A DNA stretch of 64,000 nucleotides from an uncultured Myxococcales bacterium (GTDB lineage Bacteria; Myxococcota; Myxococcia; Myxococcales; Myxococcaceae). The notes beneath the pieces were generated by a model, which was not told where the DNA came from, searched no databases, and saw only the letters and a program-made list of their open reading frames with translations. The position numbers and the translations under genes are program-made. The DNA is taken from contig CALJKW010000021.1 in NCBI GenBank assembly GCA_937980205.1, positions 124,001-188,000 of the forward strand, given 5' to 3'. This document shows, piece by piece, positions 54,701-62,718 of this stretch (positions are counted from its first letter, which is position 1; each line of letters opens with the position of its first letter).

Positions 54701-55273
54701 GAGCGTCACCTGGTACTGAGGCGCGAAGCCGCCGACGGTGGCGACCTCGGCGACGCCGGGGACGCTCGCCAGCGAGTAGCGGATGGAGAAGTCGTGCAGC
54801 GTGCGCAGCTCTCCGAGGTCGCGGCGCCCGCTGCGGTCGAGCAGCGCGTACTGGTAGACCCAGCCGATGCCGCTCGCGTCCGGCCCGAGCCGTGGGGTCG
54901 TGCCGGAGGGCAGCCGGCCCTGCGCCGAGCTGAGCCGCTCGAGCACGCGCGAGCGCGCCCAGTACGGGTCGGTGCCCTCGTCGAACACGACGTAGACGAA
55001 GCTCATGCCGAACATGCTCTGGCCGCGCACCTCGGTGACGCCGGGCGTGCTGAGCAGCGCGGTGACGAGCGGGTAGGTGACCTGGTCCTCGACGAGCGTG
55101 GGAGAGCGCCCCATCCACTCGGTGAAGACGATCACCTGCGCGTCGGAGAGATCGGGGATCGCGTCGAGCCGCAGCCGGTTCATCGAGGCCCAGCCCGCGG
55201 CGGCCAGCGCGAGCGCGCCGACCAGCACGAGCGTGCGCCACCGGGCGCACCACTCGATGATGTGGCCGATCAC
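51779..55273 (-). CDS. cusA: CusA-type heavy-metal RND efflux pump, second system
   Basis: 1164-residue HME-class RND transporter. Signatures DAIPDLSDAQVIV, EWMGRSPTLVED, GSEFMPPLDEGDLLYMP, and Met positions APLSM and RVDMLTTGI. Start is GTG 55273, overlapping the adaptor stop by GTGA. Unusual features are a Trp-rich insertion (WYHGWTPGWARGPLTWLWPE) and a C-terminal extension of about 85 residues with two further predicted membrane helices. Second complete copper/silver-type efflux system in the window. Only distantly similar to the first RND pump. Confidence 0.95.
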   Translation of the reverse strand: MIGHIIEWCARWRTLVLVGALALAAAGWASMNRLRLDAIPDLSDAQVIVFTEWMGRSPTLVEDQVTYPLVTALLSTPGVTEVRGQSMFGMSFVYVVFDEGTDPYWARSRVLERLSSAQGRLPSGTTPRLGPDASGIGWVYQYALLDRSGRRDLGELRTLHDFSIRYSLASVPGVAEVATVGGFAPQYQVTLDPARLRARGISLGEVADALRKSNSEVGGRVIEMSEREYFVRGRGYVKGAADLEQAVIRASGSSPVLVRDVGSVTIGGDIRRGAADWNGEGDVVSGIVVMRYGENALDVIRRVEARLDEIRRTLPEGVELKMAYSRAGLIERAIDTLKAALLEEMIVVALVILLFLLHPRSALLPAISLPLAVVASFIPMALLGIPATIMSLGGIAIAIGATVDAEIVMVEAAHKALEHAPPNLDADARRKLLATAAREVTPAIFFSLLIIAVSFLPVFGLNGQAGRLFKPLAFTKTAVMLSAALLSITVAPALRDWLLKGKIPTEARHPVSRFIRRLYEPFVHVALHNPGTTVLIGLLAVLSAVPLVPRLGSEFMPPLDEGDLLYMPTTFPGISIEEARRQLAIQDAALKGFPEVELVLGKVGRADSPTDPAPLSMAETVVQLKPRAQWRTVYQRRWYHGWTPGWARGPLTWLWPEFRTLTREELVDEMNRKLRFPGWTNAFTQPIRNRVDMLTTGIRTPVGIKVYGRELAPIEQAGVAVERLVSALPGTRSVLFERQQGGAYVDVVPQRDALARFGLGVEDVNRVVETAFGGEAVTVTVDGRARYPVNVRYAADFRSSPEALSDALIPLPGGGERVSHVRLGDVARVQVTSGPPMVKDESGLLVGYVYVDVDDGVDLGTYVGDARAAVDAAVARGEVRLPEGGRVRWTGQYELLKEMEQRMKWLVPVALLLVVLLLYFQFKNFTEVLIVLLSLPFALVGSVWLMFLLDYHLSTAVWVGVIALVGLAAQTGVVMIVYIDHAYERRLKAGQINTLEDIIAAHAEGTVQRVRPKLMTVGTMLVGLVPILWSEGSGADVMKRIAAPMVGGLLTSAFLTLEIIPVIYTYWRNEELFARKLRAASGELAGQLARMLWLPRAAGVLLLAAVAAALHASDDALWRACLAAGLFALAAGVLAYVWARRRAARWLEAHERWVVETRETETTA

Positions 55274-56586
55274 GGCGCGGCGCCTCCGTCGGAGATGGTC
55301 GGCGCGAGCGCCGCCTGCAGCCGGCTCTCGGAGTCGAGCACGAACGCTCCGCGCGCGACCACGCGCTCGCCGGCGTCGAGCCCCTCGAGCACGACGCGCT
55401 CCTCTCCGAAGAGCGGCCCCGCGGCGACGACGCGCGGCTCGAACGCACCCTCGGCGCGCTCGACGAAGACGTACTTCAGCTCGCCGACGTCGATGACGGC
55501 GTCGCGCGGGACGAGCAGCCGCTCGGCCGCGGGGAGCGCGAGCTCGACGGTGCCGATGTCGCCGGGGCGGACGCCGGCGACGTCCTCGAGGGCGAGGCGC
55601 ACGCGGGCGAGCCGGGTGGTGGTCTCGAGCCCGGGCTCGACCAGCAGCACCTCGACGTCGCGCGGCCTGCTGCCGGCGATGAGCAGGCGCCCGCGGGTGC
55701 CACGCGCGAGGCCAGCGGCCTCCTGGGGGACGGCGGTGGCCGTGACCCACAGCCGCGACAGGTCGGAGACCACGAACAGCAGCTGGCTGGGGTCTGCGTA
55801 GGCGCCCGAGTTGACCGCGCGCTCGGTGACGACGCCGCTGCGCGGGGCGCGCAGGGGCAAGAGGCGTCGCGGCTGTGAGGTCGTAAGCAGGTCGTCGATG
55901 TCCTCCTTCGCGACGCCGAGCAGCTCGAGCCGGCGCCGCGCCGTCTCGACGGTGGGCTCGCCGGGGGCGGGCGGGTGGCCGGCCCGCTCGGCGGCCCAGC
56001 GCGCCGCCATGGTGGCCTCCTCCTGGGCCTTCAAGATCTCGGGCGCGAAGATCCACGCGAGGGGGGCGCCCTCTCTCACGCGAGCGCCGGTGGCGACGGC
56101 CTCGACCTTCTCGACGTAGGCGGGCACGCGGACGCGCACCTCCGACGCGGCGCCCTGTGGCACCTCGACGGACGCCGGCAGCCGCAGCGTCTCCGACACG
56201 GTGCGGCGCGTGACGGGCGTGACGGCGACTCCGACCGATTGGCGGCGCTCGGTCGTGAGCATGACGTCCTTCACGCCGGGCGGGTGATCTCCGGGGGCGA
56301 AGGCGCGCGGCGCGCCGGCCTGCGGATGCGGCTCGGCGTGCGAGTGCTCGGGGATGGGCTCGAGCCGCATGCCGCAGATGGGGCAGCTGCCCGGCTGCGC
56401 GGAGCGGATCTGCGGGTGCATCGGGCAGTAGAAGCGCGCCTCGCCCACCACCGTGGGTGCCGGCCGCAGGACGTACAGCCACCAGGTGGTCACCGCCGTC
56501 AGGCCGACGGCGGCGAGCAGCAGCCAGCGCACCACGGCCATGGCCCTGAGGCCCGGCACCGCAGGCGGGGGCGGCGGCGGCTTCAT
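55270..56586 (-). CDS. CusB-type adaptor with heavy-metal-binding domain
   Basis: 438-residue membrane-fusion protein. A Pro-rich cytoplasmic start and a membrane helix (about residues 14-36) lead to a heavy-metal-binding domain FYCPMHPQIRSAQPGSCPIC (about 47-66), then a His-rich linker (EHSHAEPHP). Adaptor domains follow (VRVPAYVEKVEAVATGARV, LFVVSDLSRLWVTATAV, VLDSESRLQAAL). The N-terminal metal domain (PMHP ... CPxCGM) is typical of CusB in environmental bacteria. ATG 56586 overlaps the TolC stop (ATGA). Confidence 0.92.
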   Translation of the reverse strand: MKPPPPPPAVPGLRAMAVVRWLLLAAVGLTAVTTWWLYVLRPAPTVVGEARFYCPMHPQIRSAQPGSCPICGMRLEPIPEHSHAEPHPQAGAPRAFAPGDHPPGVKDVMLTTERRQSVGVAVTPVTRRTVSETLRLPASVEVPQGAASEVRVRVPAYVEKVEAVATGARVREGAPLAWIFAPEILKAQEEATMAARWAAERAGHPPAPGEPTVETARRRLELLGVAKEDIDDLLTTSQPRRLLPLRAPRSGVVTERAVNSGAYADPSQLLFVVSDLSRLWVTATAVPQEAAGLARGTRGRLLIAGSRPRDVEVLLVEPGLETTTRLARVRLALEDVAGVRPGDIGTVELALPAAERLLVPRDAVIDVGELKYVFVERAEGAFEPRVVAAGPLFGEERVVLEGLDAGERVVARGAFVLDSESRLQAALAPTISDGGAAP

Positions 56587-57923
56587 CGGTCTTTCTCCGC
56601 GTGAAGCTTGTCGAGCGGCGCCGCGGTCAGCGCGAGCAGATCGATCCACGCGTGCTCGAGCATGGCGCGCTGCCGGACGCGATCGACGAGCGCCTCACGC
56701 GCGAGGTGCGCCGCCTCGATCCACTCGACGAGGTTGGCTCCGCCGACGCTGAACGAGATGCGCTCGGCCTCCGAGGCGCGCGCCGCGGCCGGCAGCACGC
56801 GCGTGTCGAGGACGTCGAGGCTGCGGACGAGCGCGACCGCCTTCGCGGCGGCCCGCGCGACCTCGGCAGAGAGCGTTCGCCGCTCGTCGCGGCTGGCCTC
56901 GGCGGCGGCGCTCGACTCGTGCACGTCGGCGTCGCGCTCGGACGCGGCCTGGCCCCACAGCCAGGGCAGCGGGACCGCGACCATGGCGCCCAGGCCGGGA
57001 CGGGCGCCGGGCATCTGCATGTACGTCGCCCGGACCTCGACCGAGGGCAGCGAGGCCGCGCGCGACGAGGCGATCGACCGCTGCTCGGCCGAGCGGGCGC
57101 GAGCGTCGGCACGCGCGGGGCGGGGCGATCGCTCGCCGGCGCGCCGCGTGAGCTCGTCGAGCGGCGGCACGGTGCGCCTGGCGGCGAGCGCCGGCGGCTG
57201 GGCGGGAAGCGCGATGAGATCCTCGAACAGCGCGGCGAGCGCGGCGCGAGAGCCGTCGAGCTGCGCCCGCGCCTCGGCGACGTGCATCTCGGCGCTGCTC
57301 GCCTCGGCGTCGATGCGGGCGAGGCGGGTGAGCGAGTCGCCGGCCGCGTAGCGCGCGGTCGCCACGTCGCGCATCGACGAGAGCTGGCCGTGATGCGCCC
57401 CGAGCTGCTCGACGACCTCGCTGGCCTCGGCCCAGTCGACGCACGCGTGCGCGAGCTCGCGCCAGGTCTGCAGCCAGGTCTCGCGCGCGAGGTGCGCCGC
57501 GGCGACGGCCTCTTCGGCGGCGGCGGACTCGCGCGCCGATCGGACGCCCCAGGCGGGCAGCTCCTGCGACACGCCCAGCATGTACATGCCGTCGCGATCG
57601 GCGAGCCGCGGCTGGCCGATGGGGAAGTCCCACACCTCGAAGGCCGCGCGGGGTGGGGCGATGCCGCCGGCTCCGTCGATGCGGGCCAGGGCCGCGCGCG
57701 CCTGCAGCAGCGCTGCGCGGACCCTCGGGTGGCGTGAGGTCGCCGCGCGCGCGAGCCCGTCGCAGGCGGCCGTGGCTCCGGGCGGTGCGGCCGCCGGAGG
57801 TGGCGCCTCGATGGGCTCGATGCCGGTGACGGCAGCGGCGCGCTGCCCGGCCGATCGCGTCCCGGCGCACGCCAGTGTGAGGATTGCCAGCAGCCACGCT
57901 TTTCCCGTCGGTTCACCGCTCAC
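56583..57923 (-). CDS. TolC/CusC-type outer-membrane lipoprotein, second system
   Basis: 446-residue outer-membrane factor. Lipobox ILTLAC (Cys at about residue 19), then an Ala/Pro linker and two outer-membrane-efflux repeats of long Ala/Arg/Glu helices. Start is GTG 57923. Its first 11 bases overlap the present 3' end of chrA, but that overlap seems to be created by a frameshift in chrA; originally about 90 bases would have separated them. First gene of the second Cus operon (tolC, cusB, cusA, cupredoxin, fibronectin lipoprotein). Confidence 0.88.
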   Translation of the reverse strand: MSGEPTGKAWLLAILTLACAGTRSAGQRAAAVTGIEPIEAPPPAAAPPGATAACDGLARAATSRHPRVRAALLQARAALARIDGAGGIAPPRAAFEVWDFPIGQPRLADRDGMYMLGVSQELPAWGVRSARESAAAEEAVAAAHLARETWLQTWRELAHACVDWAEASEVVEQLGAHHGQLSSMRDVATARYAAGDSLTRLARIDAEASSAEMHVAEARAQLDGSRAALAALFEDLIALPAQPPALAARRTVPPLDELTRRAGERSPRPARADARARSAEQRSIASSRAASLPSVEVRATYMQMPGARPGLGAMVAVPLPWLWGQAASERDADVHESSAAAEASRDERRTLSAEVARAAAKAVALVRSLDVLDTRVLPAAARASEAERISFSVGGANLVEWIEAAHLAREALVDRVRQRAMLEHAWIDLLALTAAPLDKLHAEKDR

Positions 57924-59208
57924 GATGTCTCGCGTCTTTAGGCGCGAGCGCGGCAGGCGTGACGGATTTTGTGGCGCAGTGGCCCGGTGATGACGGACGC
58001 CGATACGAAGGCTCGCTCAACCCGGGAGCAGCCACTGGCCGGCGCCAGCCATCGCCAGCCATCGCCAGCACTACGAGCCACGGGGGCGCCTTCCAGTGCT
58101 CGAGCAGGCCGAAAGCCACGAGCGCCGCCACGACGTCCGTGCGGGCGCGGATGCCTTCGGTGATGACCGGGCTGTACAAGGCGGCCAGCAGCACTCCGAC
58201 CACCGAGGCGTTCGCGCCGGCGAGCGCCGCCTGCGCCAGGGGCTTCGAGCGTAGCCGCTGCCAGAACGGCAGTGCGCCTCCGACCAGCAGCCAGGCCGGT
58301 AGGAAGATCGCGAGCAGGCACCACAGCCCGAGCGCCCAGGCCCGGGGCCCGGGAGCCATCGCGGCGCCGAGGTAACCCGCGAAGGCGAACAGCGGGCCGG
58401 GCAGGGCCTGCGCCGCGCCGTAGCCCGCGAGGAACTGATCGTTGGTGAGCCAGCCGCTCGGCACGACCTCGGCGCGCAGCAGCGGAAGCACCACGTGGCC
58501 CCCGCCGAACACCAGGGAGCCAGATCGGTAGAAGCTGTCGAAGACCGCTACCAGGTGGCTCTGCGTCGTGGATCTCAGCGCAGGCAGTGTGACGAGCAGC
58601 GCGGCGAAGACGGCGAGCGCCGACGCGGCGAGAGCGCGGCGGCCGGCGGGCGACCGGTCGGACGGTTCGGCCGACTTTGGGTTGGTGCGGTAGAGCCACG
58701 CGCCCAGGAGTCCACCCACCGCGATGACGGCGAGCTGCGCGAGCGCGCCGGGGACTGCGAGCAGCACCGCCGCCGCGCCGAGGCAGATCGAGACGCGCAC
58801 GCGGTCGGTGCAGAGCTTGACCCCCATGCCCCAGACGGCCTGCGCGACGACCGCAACCGCCGCGAGCTTGAGCCCATGCAGCCAGCCGGTGCCGGCCACG
58901 GTGCCGAGCTCGGCCACGCCATACGCGAACGCGATCATCAGGGCCGCCGACGGGAGCGTGAAGCAGAGCGATGCGAGCAGCGCCCCGGGAAGGCCGGCGC
59001 GCTGCATGCCGAGCGCAAAGACGACCTGGCTGCTCGCCGGACCCGGGAGAAACTGGCAGAGCGCGACGAGGTCTCCGTAGTGCGCGTCGTCGAGCCACTT
59101 GCGCTTCTCGACGAGCTCGGCGCGCAGATAGCCGAGGTGCGCGATGGGGCCGCCGAAGGAGAGGCAGCCGAGCTTGAGGAAGACTCCGGCGACCTCCGCG
59201 AGGTTCAG
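57913..59208 (-). CDS. chrA: Chromate transporter ChrA, with frame problems at both ends
   Basis: Long-chain ChrA with two homologous halves and about ten to twelve helices; exports chromate. The N-terminal half shows FLKLGCLSFGGPIAHLGYLR, WLDDAHYGDLVALCQ and FLPGPASSQVVFALG. The second half shows SLVFGGGHVVLPLL and GYGAAQALPGPLF. No ATG, GTG or TTG lies in frame before the conserved core. A CTG at 59208 (overlapping TGA of an upstream frame) is the only candidate, or one base is missing in the G5/C5 run at 59208-59217. At the 3' end a 10-base tandem duplication (58043-58062) shifts the frame and adds about 35 unrelated residues. May be decaying or phase-variable. Confidence 0.7.
   Translation of the reverse strand: MNLAEVAGVFLKLGCLSFGGPIAHLGYLRAELVEKRKWLDDAHYGDLVALCQFLPGPASSQVVFALGMQRAGLPGALLASLCFTLPSAALMIAFAYGVAELGTVAGTGWLHGLKLAAVAVVAQAVWGMGVKLCTDRVRVSICLGAAAVLLAVPGALAQLAVIAVGGLLGAWLYRTNPKSAEPSDRSPAGRRALAASALAVFAALLVTLPALRSTTQSHLVAVFDSFYRSGSLVFGGGHVVLPLLRAEVVPSGWLTNDQFLAGYGAAQALPGPLFAFAGYLGAAMAPGPRAWALGLWCLLAIFLPAWLLVGGALPFWQRLRSKPLAQAALAGANASVVGVLLAALYSPVITEGIRARTDVVAALVAFGLLEHWKAPPWLVVLAMAGDGWRRPVAAPGLSEPSYRRPSSPGHCATKSVTPAALAPKDARHRER
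58043..58069. repeat. 10-base tandem duplication inside chrA
   Basis: CGCCAGCCAT occurs twice in a row (58043-58052, 58053-58062), followed by the partial unit CGCCAGC. Ten is not a multiple of three. Removing one unit restores a short, conventional ChrA end (AMAGAGQWLLPG, stop at 58017-58019). Confidence 0.85.
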
Positions 59209-59410
59209 GGGGCCCCCACGGCGCCGCCCGTCAGCCGAGCCGCGCGGGTTCGAGCGGGCGAAGCCGAGCGTACGCAGGCAGAAGTCGCCGGGGCTGCCAT
59301 CACTTCCATGCGACGCGCGGTGTACCGCGCCTGGGGGCCTCGCCGCACTGCTCTTCGCCTGGCCGTCGCCGTCTACCGACGCAGCCCGTCAGCGCGGCGC
59401 GACGCCCGCT

Positions 59411-59848
59411 TCAGTCCTCGGCGTGCCGCATGTTGAACGTGAACGGCAGCACCTCGGACGGCGTCAGGAAGTCGGTGAGGAGCAGCATCAGGTCGCTGGA
59501 GGTCACGAGGCCGAGGAGCGCGCGGTCGGGCGTGACGATGGGGACCGCGTCGATCTTCTCGTCGATCATCAGCCGGGCGAGCTCGGAGACGGTCGTCTTC
59601 GGGCCGGCGGTGAGCGGGCGACGGGTCATGATCTCCGAGACGGGCTTCGCCGGCAGCTCGATGCGGTCGCTCTTCTGGCGGGACGCGCGCAGCAGGTCCC
59701 GGTCCGAGACGATGCCCTCGAGCCTGCCGCCGGAGACGACCGGCAGGTGCCGCACGCGCAGCTCGAGCATCTTCAAGTGCGCCTGCTTGAGCGAGGTCGC
59801 GGGGGTGACGGAGGTCACGTCCACGGTCATGACGTTTCTGGCTTTCAT
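59411..59848 (-). CDS. Two-CBS-domain protein
   Basis: 145-residue stand-alone CBS pair (Bateman module): first about residues 5-58 (VMTVDVTSVTPATSLKQA, GIVSDRDLLRA), second about 70-128 (IMTRRPLTAGPKTTVSEL, GLVTSSDLMLLL). Such modules bind adenine nucleotides and regulate partners. ATG 59848. It lies upstream of chrA in the same direction (about 200 bases) and divergent from groEL. Target unknown. Confidence 0.88.
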   Translation of the reverse strand: MKARNVMTVDVTSVTPATSLKQAHLKMLELRVRHLPVVSGGRLEGIVSDRDLLRASRQKSDRIELPAKPVSEIMTRRPLTAGPKTTVSELARLMIDEKIDAVPIVTPDRALLGLVTSSDLMLLLTDFLTPSEVLPFTFNMRHAED

Positions 59849-60014
59849 GCGGTGAGGAAATGAAAGGTACGTGCCAGCCCGGCGTGGCGGGCGTGCCCGG
59901 TGCTGCCGCACGAGGTGCGCGCGGTGAGGACGGCCGCGAAGAATCTGCGCGCGCCCAGCGGCCAGGCTTTTTCAAGGAGGGCGTGGCACGGCGGCTGAAT
60001 GACCGCGTTGCATC

Positions 60015-61634
60015 ATGAGCCACAAGCGACTGACGTTCCGTTCGGCAGCACGAGAGAAGATCCTCCGGGGCGCCGGGCAGCTCGCCGACGCGGTGCGCGT
60101 GACGTTGGGCCCGCGCTCGAAGTCGGTGCTGATCGAGAAGAAGTGGGGCAAGCCCATCGTCTGTGACGACGGCGTAACCATCGCGAAGGAGGTCGAGCTG
60201 CCGGACGCCGAGGAGAACGTCGGCTGCCAGATGCTGCGCGAGCCGGCCGAGCGGACGCAGAACGAGGTCGGCGACGGCACGACGACGGCGACGCTGTTCG
60301 CGCACGCGATTCTGCAGGAGGGCATGCGCAACGTGGTCGCCGGCTCGAACGCGCTGGAGATCAAGCGGGGGCTCGAGCGCGGGTTCGAGGTGGTGAAGGC
60401 CGAGCTCAAGCGCGTCTCGAAGGCGGTCAGCAGCCGCAAGGAGCGCGCGCAGGTGGCGACGATCTCGTCGCACGGCAACGGCCAGATCGGCAACCTGGTG
60501 GCGGACGCGCTGGAGAAGGTGGGCCCGGAAGGGGTCGTCTCGGTGGAGGAGGCCAAGGGCACCTCGACCGAGCTGGAGGTCGTCGAGGGCATGCAGTTCG
60601 ACAACGGGTGGCTGTCGGCGTACTTCGTCACCGACCCCGAGCGCATGGAGTGCGTGCTCGTCGACGCGCTGGTGCTGCTCTACGACAAGCGCATCTCGAC
60701 GATGCAGAACATCGTGCACCTGCTCGAGCACTCGGTGAAGGCGCAGCGCCCGATCGTGCTGGTGGCCGAGGACGTCGAGGGCGAGGCGCTGGCGGCGCTG
60801 GTGGTGAACAAGCTGCGCGGCGCGCTGCAGGCGGTAGCGGTGAAGGCGCCGGGCTTCGGCGACCGGCGCCGGGCGATGCTCGAGGACCTCGCGGTGCTGA
60901 CCGGCGGGCAGGTGCTCAGCGAGGAGACGGGCGTGAAGCTCGAGAAGGTCGGCCCGGAGCTGCTGGGGCGCGTGAAGCGCGTCGTCGTGACGAAGGACAA
61001 GACGACGCTGGTCGGCGGCGCCGGCGACAAGGCGAAGATCGCCGGCAGGGTCGAGCAGCTGCGCCGCGAGATCCGCGAGACGAAGAGCGACTACGACAAG
61101 GAGAAGCTGCAGGAGCGGCTCGCCAAGCTCTCGGGCGGTGTGGCGATCATCCGCGTCGGCGCCGCGAGCGAGGCAGAGCTCAAGCAGCGCAAGGACGCGC
61201 TGGACGACGCGATCAACGCCACGAAGGCGGCGGTCGCGGAGGGCATCGTGCCGGGAGCCGGGCTGGGCTTCCTGCGCTGCATCGCGCCGGTCGAGGCCGA
61301 GGCGGCCAAGGCCGAGGGCGACGAGCGCATCGGGCTCAAGGTGCTCGCGCACGCGCTCGCGGTGCCGGCCCGGCAGATCGCCGAGAACTCGGGCTTCGAT
61401 GGCGGCGTGGTCGTCGAGCGGATGAAGACCGGCACGGGCGCGATGGGCTTCGACGCCGCGAAGGGCGTGTACTGCGACCTGTTCGAGGCCGGCATCATCG
61501 ACCCGACCAAGGTGGGGCGCGTCGCGCTCGAGAACGCGATCTCCTCGGCGAGCACGTTGCTGCTCACCGAGGCGGTGCTCACGGAGCTGCCGGAGAAGAA
61601 GGCCGAGCCGAAGAGCGAGCTGGGAATGGAGTGA
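60015..61634 (+). CDS. groEL: GroEL-type chaperonin without adjacent groES
   Basis: 539-residue HSP60. ATP-site GDGTTTATLFAHAI near residue 88, equatorial VTLGPRSKSVLI, DDGVTIAKEV, and the hydrolytic Asp region KDALDDAINATKAAV are present, so it should hydrolyse ATP. It differs from housekeeping GroEL in PGAGLGFLR in place of the usual GGG loop, in REPAERTQNEV, and in a C-terminus (KSELGME) lacking the GGM repeats. No groES is nearby. Likely a specialised or stress-induced paralogue. ATG 60015. Confidence 0.88.
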   Translation: MSHKRLTFRSAAREKILRGAGQLADAVRVTLGPRSKSVLIEKKWGKPIVCDDGVTIAKEVELPDAEENVGCQMLREPAERTQNEVGDGTTTATLFAHAILQEGMRNVVAGSNALEIKRGLERGFEVVKAELKRVSKAVSSRKERAQVATISSHGNGQIGNLVADALEKVGPEGVVSVEEAKGTSTELEVVEGMQFDNGWLSAYFVTDPERMECVLVDALVLLYDKRISTMQNIVHLLEHSVKAQRPIVLVAEDVEGEALAALVVNKLRGALQAVAVKAPGFGDRRRAMLEDLAVLTGGQVLSEETGVKLEKVGPELLGRVKRVVVTKDKTTLVGGAGDKAKIAGRVEQLRREIRETKSDYDKEKLQERLAKLSGGVAIIRVGAASEAELKQRKDALDDAINATKAAVAEGIVPGAGLGFLRCIAPVEAEAAKAEGDERIGLKVLAHALAVPARQIAENSGFDGGVVVERMKTGTGAMGFDAAKGVYCDLFEAGIIDPTKVGRVALENAISSASTLLLTEAVLTELPEKKAEPKSELGME

Positions 61635-61656
61635 CGCGGCAGGAGCCCGCGCGTCA
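61632..61656. terminator. Palindrome covering both stops of convergent genes
   Basis: TGACGCG (61632-61638) and CGCGTCA (61650-61656) are inverted repeats. The first TGA is the groEL stop, and the complement of the last TCA is the rhodanese stop. Only 19 bases separate the two coding regions. Probable shared terminator, without a T-run. Confidence 0.45.
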
Positions 61657-61914
61657 GTGACGCCGGCCGCGAAGCCGCGCGCCGCTGAGCGTCGAGCAGT
61701 CTTCGACGGTGTAGCCGGCGGACCGCAGCATGGTCGCGGCGGCGGCGCTGCGGGCGCCGCTGCGGCAGTAGACGACGACGCGTCGCGAGCGATCGAGCTC
61801 GGCGATGCGGCGGGGCAGCTCCTGGACGGGGATGTTGATGGCTCCTTCGGCGTGGGCCTCGGCGAACTCCGCCGGGGTGCGCACGTCGAGCAGGACTTCG
61901 TTCGTTGGTGACAT
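61654..61914 (-). CDS. Single-domain rhodanese
   Basis: 86-residue sulfurtransferase domain: LLDVRTPAEFAEAHAEGAIN in the N-terminal part and the active-site loop YCRSGARS with the catalytic Cys (about residue 56). Transfers sulfane sulfur to thiol or cyanide acceptors in the cytoplasm. ATG 61914 has GGAGG upstream. Divergent from the DsrE-like gene, and part of a group of sulfur-transfer proteins at this end of the window. Confidence 0.9.
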   Translation of the reverse strand: MSPTNEVLLDVRTPAEFAEAHAEGAINIPVQELPRRIAELDRSRRVVVYCRSGARSAAAATMLRSAGYTVEDCSTLSGARLRGRRH

Positions 61915-62038
61915 GTGTCGACCTCCAGTGCGGTGAGAGCCGCGGCGTGCGACGGCGATTCGCGCGGGGCGGTGAACCTCTTCGGAGGCCGGCTGGCTCC
62001 AAGCGAGGAGAACCCCCAACACCGTCGAGGAGCCCGTC

Positions 62039-62671
62039 ATGTCGCAGCCGCGTCCCATCACCCGTCTGAAGGAATCGCCTGAAGCCCTGGTACCGACCGA
62101 AGAGGCGGTGCGGGCCTGGGTCCGCGAGGAGCTCGAGCTCCGGGTGGGCGACCGCTTCGAGCAGCTCGAGAAAGAGGTCGCGCGCCTCGCGCCGCGCACG
62201 GTGGGCAATCGCGCCACCATCGTGGTGTTCAGCGCCGAGCTGGACAAGGTGGTGGCGGCGCTGGTGATCGCGACCGGCGCGGCGGCGATGGGGATGGAGG
62301 TGTCGCTGTTCCACACGTTCGGGGGGCTCAACGTCCTGCGGAAGGGGCGTCGCTTCGACGGGAAGGACGTCGTCGAGAAGGCGCTGACCGCGCTGACGCC
62401 GGCGGGCCTGTCGGAGCTCAAGCCGTCGCACCTCAACTTCGGGGGCGTGGGGGCCAAGCTCTTCCGCGGGCGGATGAAGAAGAACGGCGTGCAGTCTCCG
62501 GAGGAGCTGTTCGAGCTGGCCCGCGAGCTGGGCGTGAAGCTCCTCGCCTGTCAGATGTCGATGGAGGTGCTGGGCATCGGCAAGGACGAGCTCATCGACG
62601 GGGTCGAGGTCGCGGGAGTCGGCGCGTACCTGGGCGACGCCGCGGACTCGAAGGTGACCCTGTTCGTGTGA
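62039..62671 (+). CDS. DsrE/DsrF/DrsH-like sulfur-relay protein
   Basis: 210-residue protein. The C-terminal 150 residues form a DsrE-like domain: ATIVVFSAELDKVVAALVIA, GMEVSLFHTFGGLNVL, and VKLLACQMSMEVLGI with the conserved Cys (about residue 178). An N-terminal helical extension of about 55 residues precedes it. The family carries persulfide sulfur between proteins. Possibly co-transcribed with the rhodanese-MBL gene 47 bases downstream. Confidence 0.85.
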   Translation: MSQPRPITRLKESPEALVPTEEAVRAWVREELELRVGDRFEQLEKEVARLAPRTVGNRATIVVFSAELDKVVAALVIATGAAAMGMEVSLFHTFGGLNVLRKGRRFDGKDVVEKALTALTPAGLSELKPSHLNFGGVGAKLFRGRMKKNGVQSPEELFELARELGVKLLACQMSMEVLGIGKDELIDGVEVAGVGAYLGDAADSKVTLFV

Positions 62672-62718
62672 ACCCGAAGCGGGCCCGCGCGGCTCAAACC
62701 CACCTGGAGCGTGCAGTC

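Noticed and set aside
59805..59818. TGAC-GGAG-GTCA match
   Set aside because: Inside the coding start of the CBS gene, where it encodes Val-Thr-Ser-Val-Thr; no GTCAA arm and no clear target.
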